Assembly (NCBI GenBank): GCA_002331025.1
Contig: DCYG01000035.1
Coordinates: forward strand, 1-20,025
Source: Firmicutes bacterium UBA2116
GTDB taxonomy: Bacteria > Bacillota > Clostridia > Tissierellales > Sedimentibacteraceae
Length of the DNA: 20,025 bases
Reading direction: 5' to 3'
Position 1 is the stretch's first letter; each line of letters opens with the position of its first letter. Positions 19,948-20,025 of the stretch are shown here, piece after piece. Below the pieces are notes generated by a model. The model saw nothing but the letters and a program-made list of their open reading frames with translations, was not told where the DNA came from and did no database searches. The position numbers were made by a program, and so were the translations under genes.

Positions 19948-20025
19948 AGGCCGCTGAAAAAGTCCCCCTGCTTCGTTGCCGTTCAGTCGGTCAATCCTCA
20001 CGTATGTCTAATACGCTGCGGTTGC
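19948..20025. repeat. Repeat-like intergenic element, cut by the window end
   Basis: The element begins with AGGCCGCTGAAAAAG, nearly identical to 5113-5127. It then continues with a more GC-rich sequence containing the small hairpin CGTAT-GTCTA-ATACG near 20000-20014. No ORF is visible. Its right end lies outside the window. Confidence 0.4.

Overview
The window is AT-rich, densely packed, Gram-positive-type DNA. AGGAGG-like ribosome binding sites, TTG and GTG starts, near-consensus SigA promoters with 17-bp spacers, a lysine riboswitch, an S-layer-homology protein and an Fe-S-rich amino-acid metabolism cluster fit an anaerobic member of the Clostridia or Tissierellia. The genus cannot be fixed from sequence reading alone. 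No tRNA, rRNA, CRISPR array, phage or transposase gene is visible.

Positions 1-1840: a class I aspartate-type aminotransferase, then a gene-free stretch with a branched inverted-repeat element, a terminator, and the strong asd promoter, which is flanked by two related dyads. Positions 1840-6599: asd, a shortened DapG-type aspartokinase, a DAO-family flavoprotein and a sodium:solute symporter, all closely spaced. Positions 6698-10494: an FCD-type regulator followed by a BFD-like [2Fe-2S] protein, a DapA paralogue, a Fer2 ferredoxin-like protein, an HcnB/OoxA-type flavoprotein and a 2x[4Fe-4S] protein, with overlapping or abutting ends. The flavin and Fe-S genes look like a disassembled multisubunit amino-acid dehydrogenase of the HcnABC / octopine oxidase / D-hydroxyproline dehydrogenase (LhpBEF) type. 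They are interleaved with three genes (asd, aspartokinase, dapA) that together make the dihydrodipicolinate precursor. This mixture is the most unusual part of the window.

Positions 10503-14697: a SigA promoter, lysine riboswitch and terminator control dapA-dapB-dapH, the acetylase branch of lysine/DAP synthesis. A second, full-length AK III-type aspartokinase follows under its own promoter. The window therefore has two aspartokinases and two DapA proteins, one of each in the redox cluster and one of each in the lysine region.

Positions 14700-16000 hold a convergent pair on the minus strand: an odd cupin-fragment/SLH chimera and a DUF2179 membrane protein. Positions 16083-18954 carry housekeeping genes: trmB, a DUF1294 membrane protein, a YbaK-type deacylase, an RluA-family pseudouridine synthase and an HD-domain protein. 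Positions 18998-19931 hold a MarR-family gene with an in-frame TGA at codon 8 and an AhpD-like CxxC protein. The TGA may be a nonsense mutation or, less certainly, a selenocysteine codon. The window ends inside a repeat-like element.
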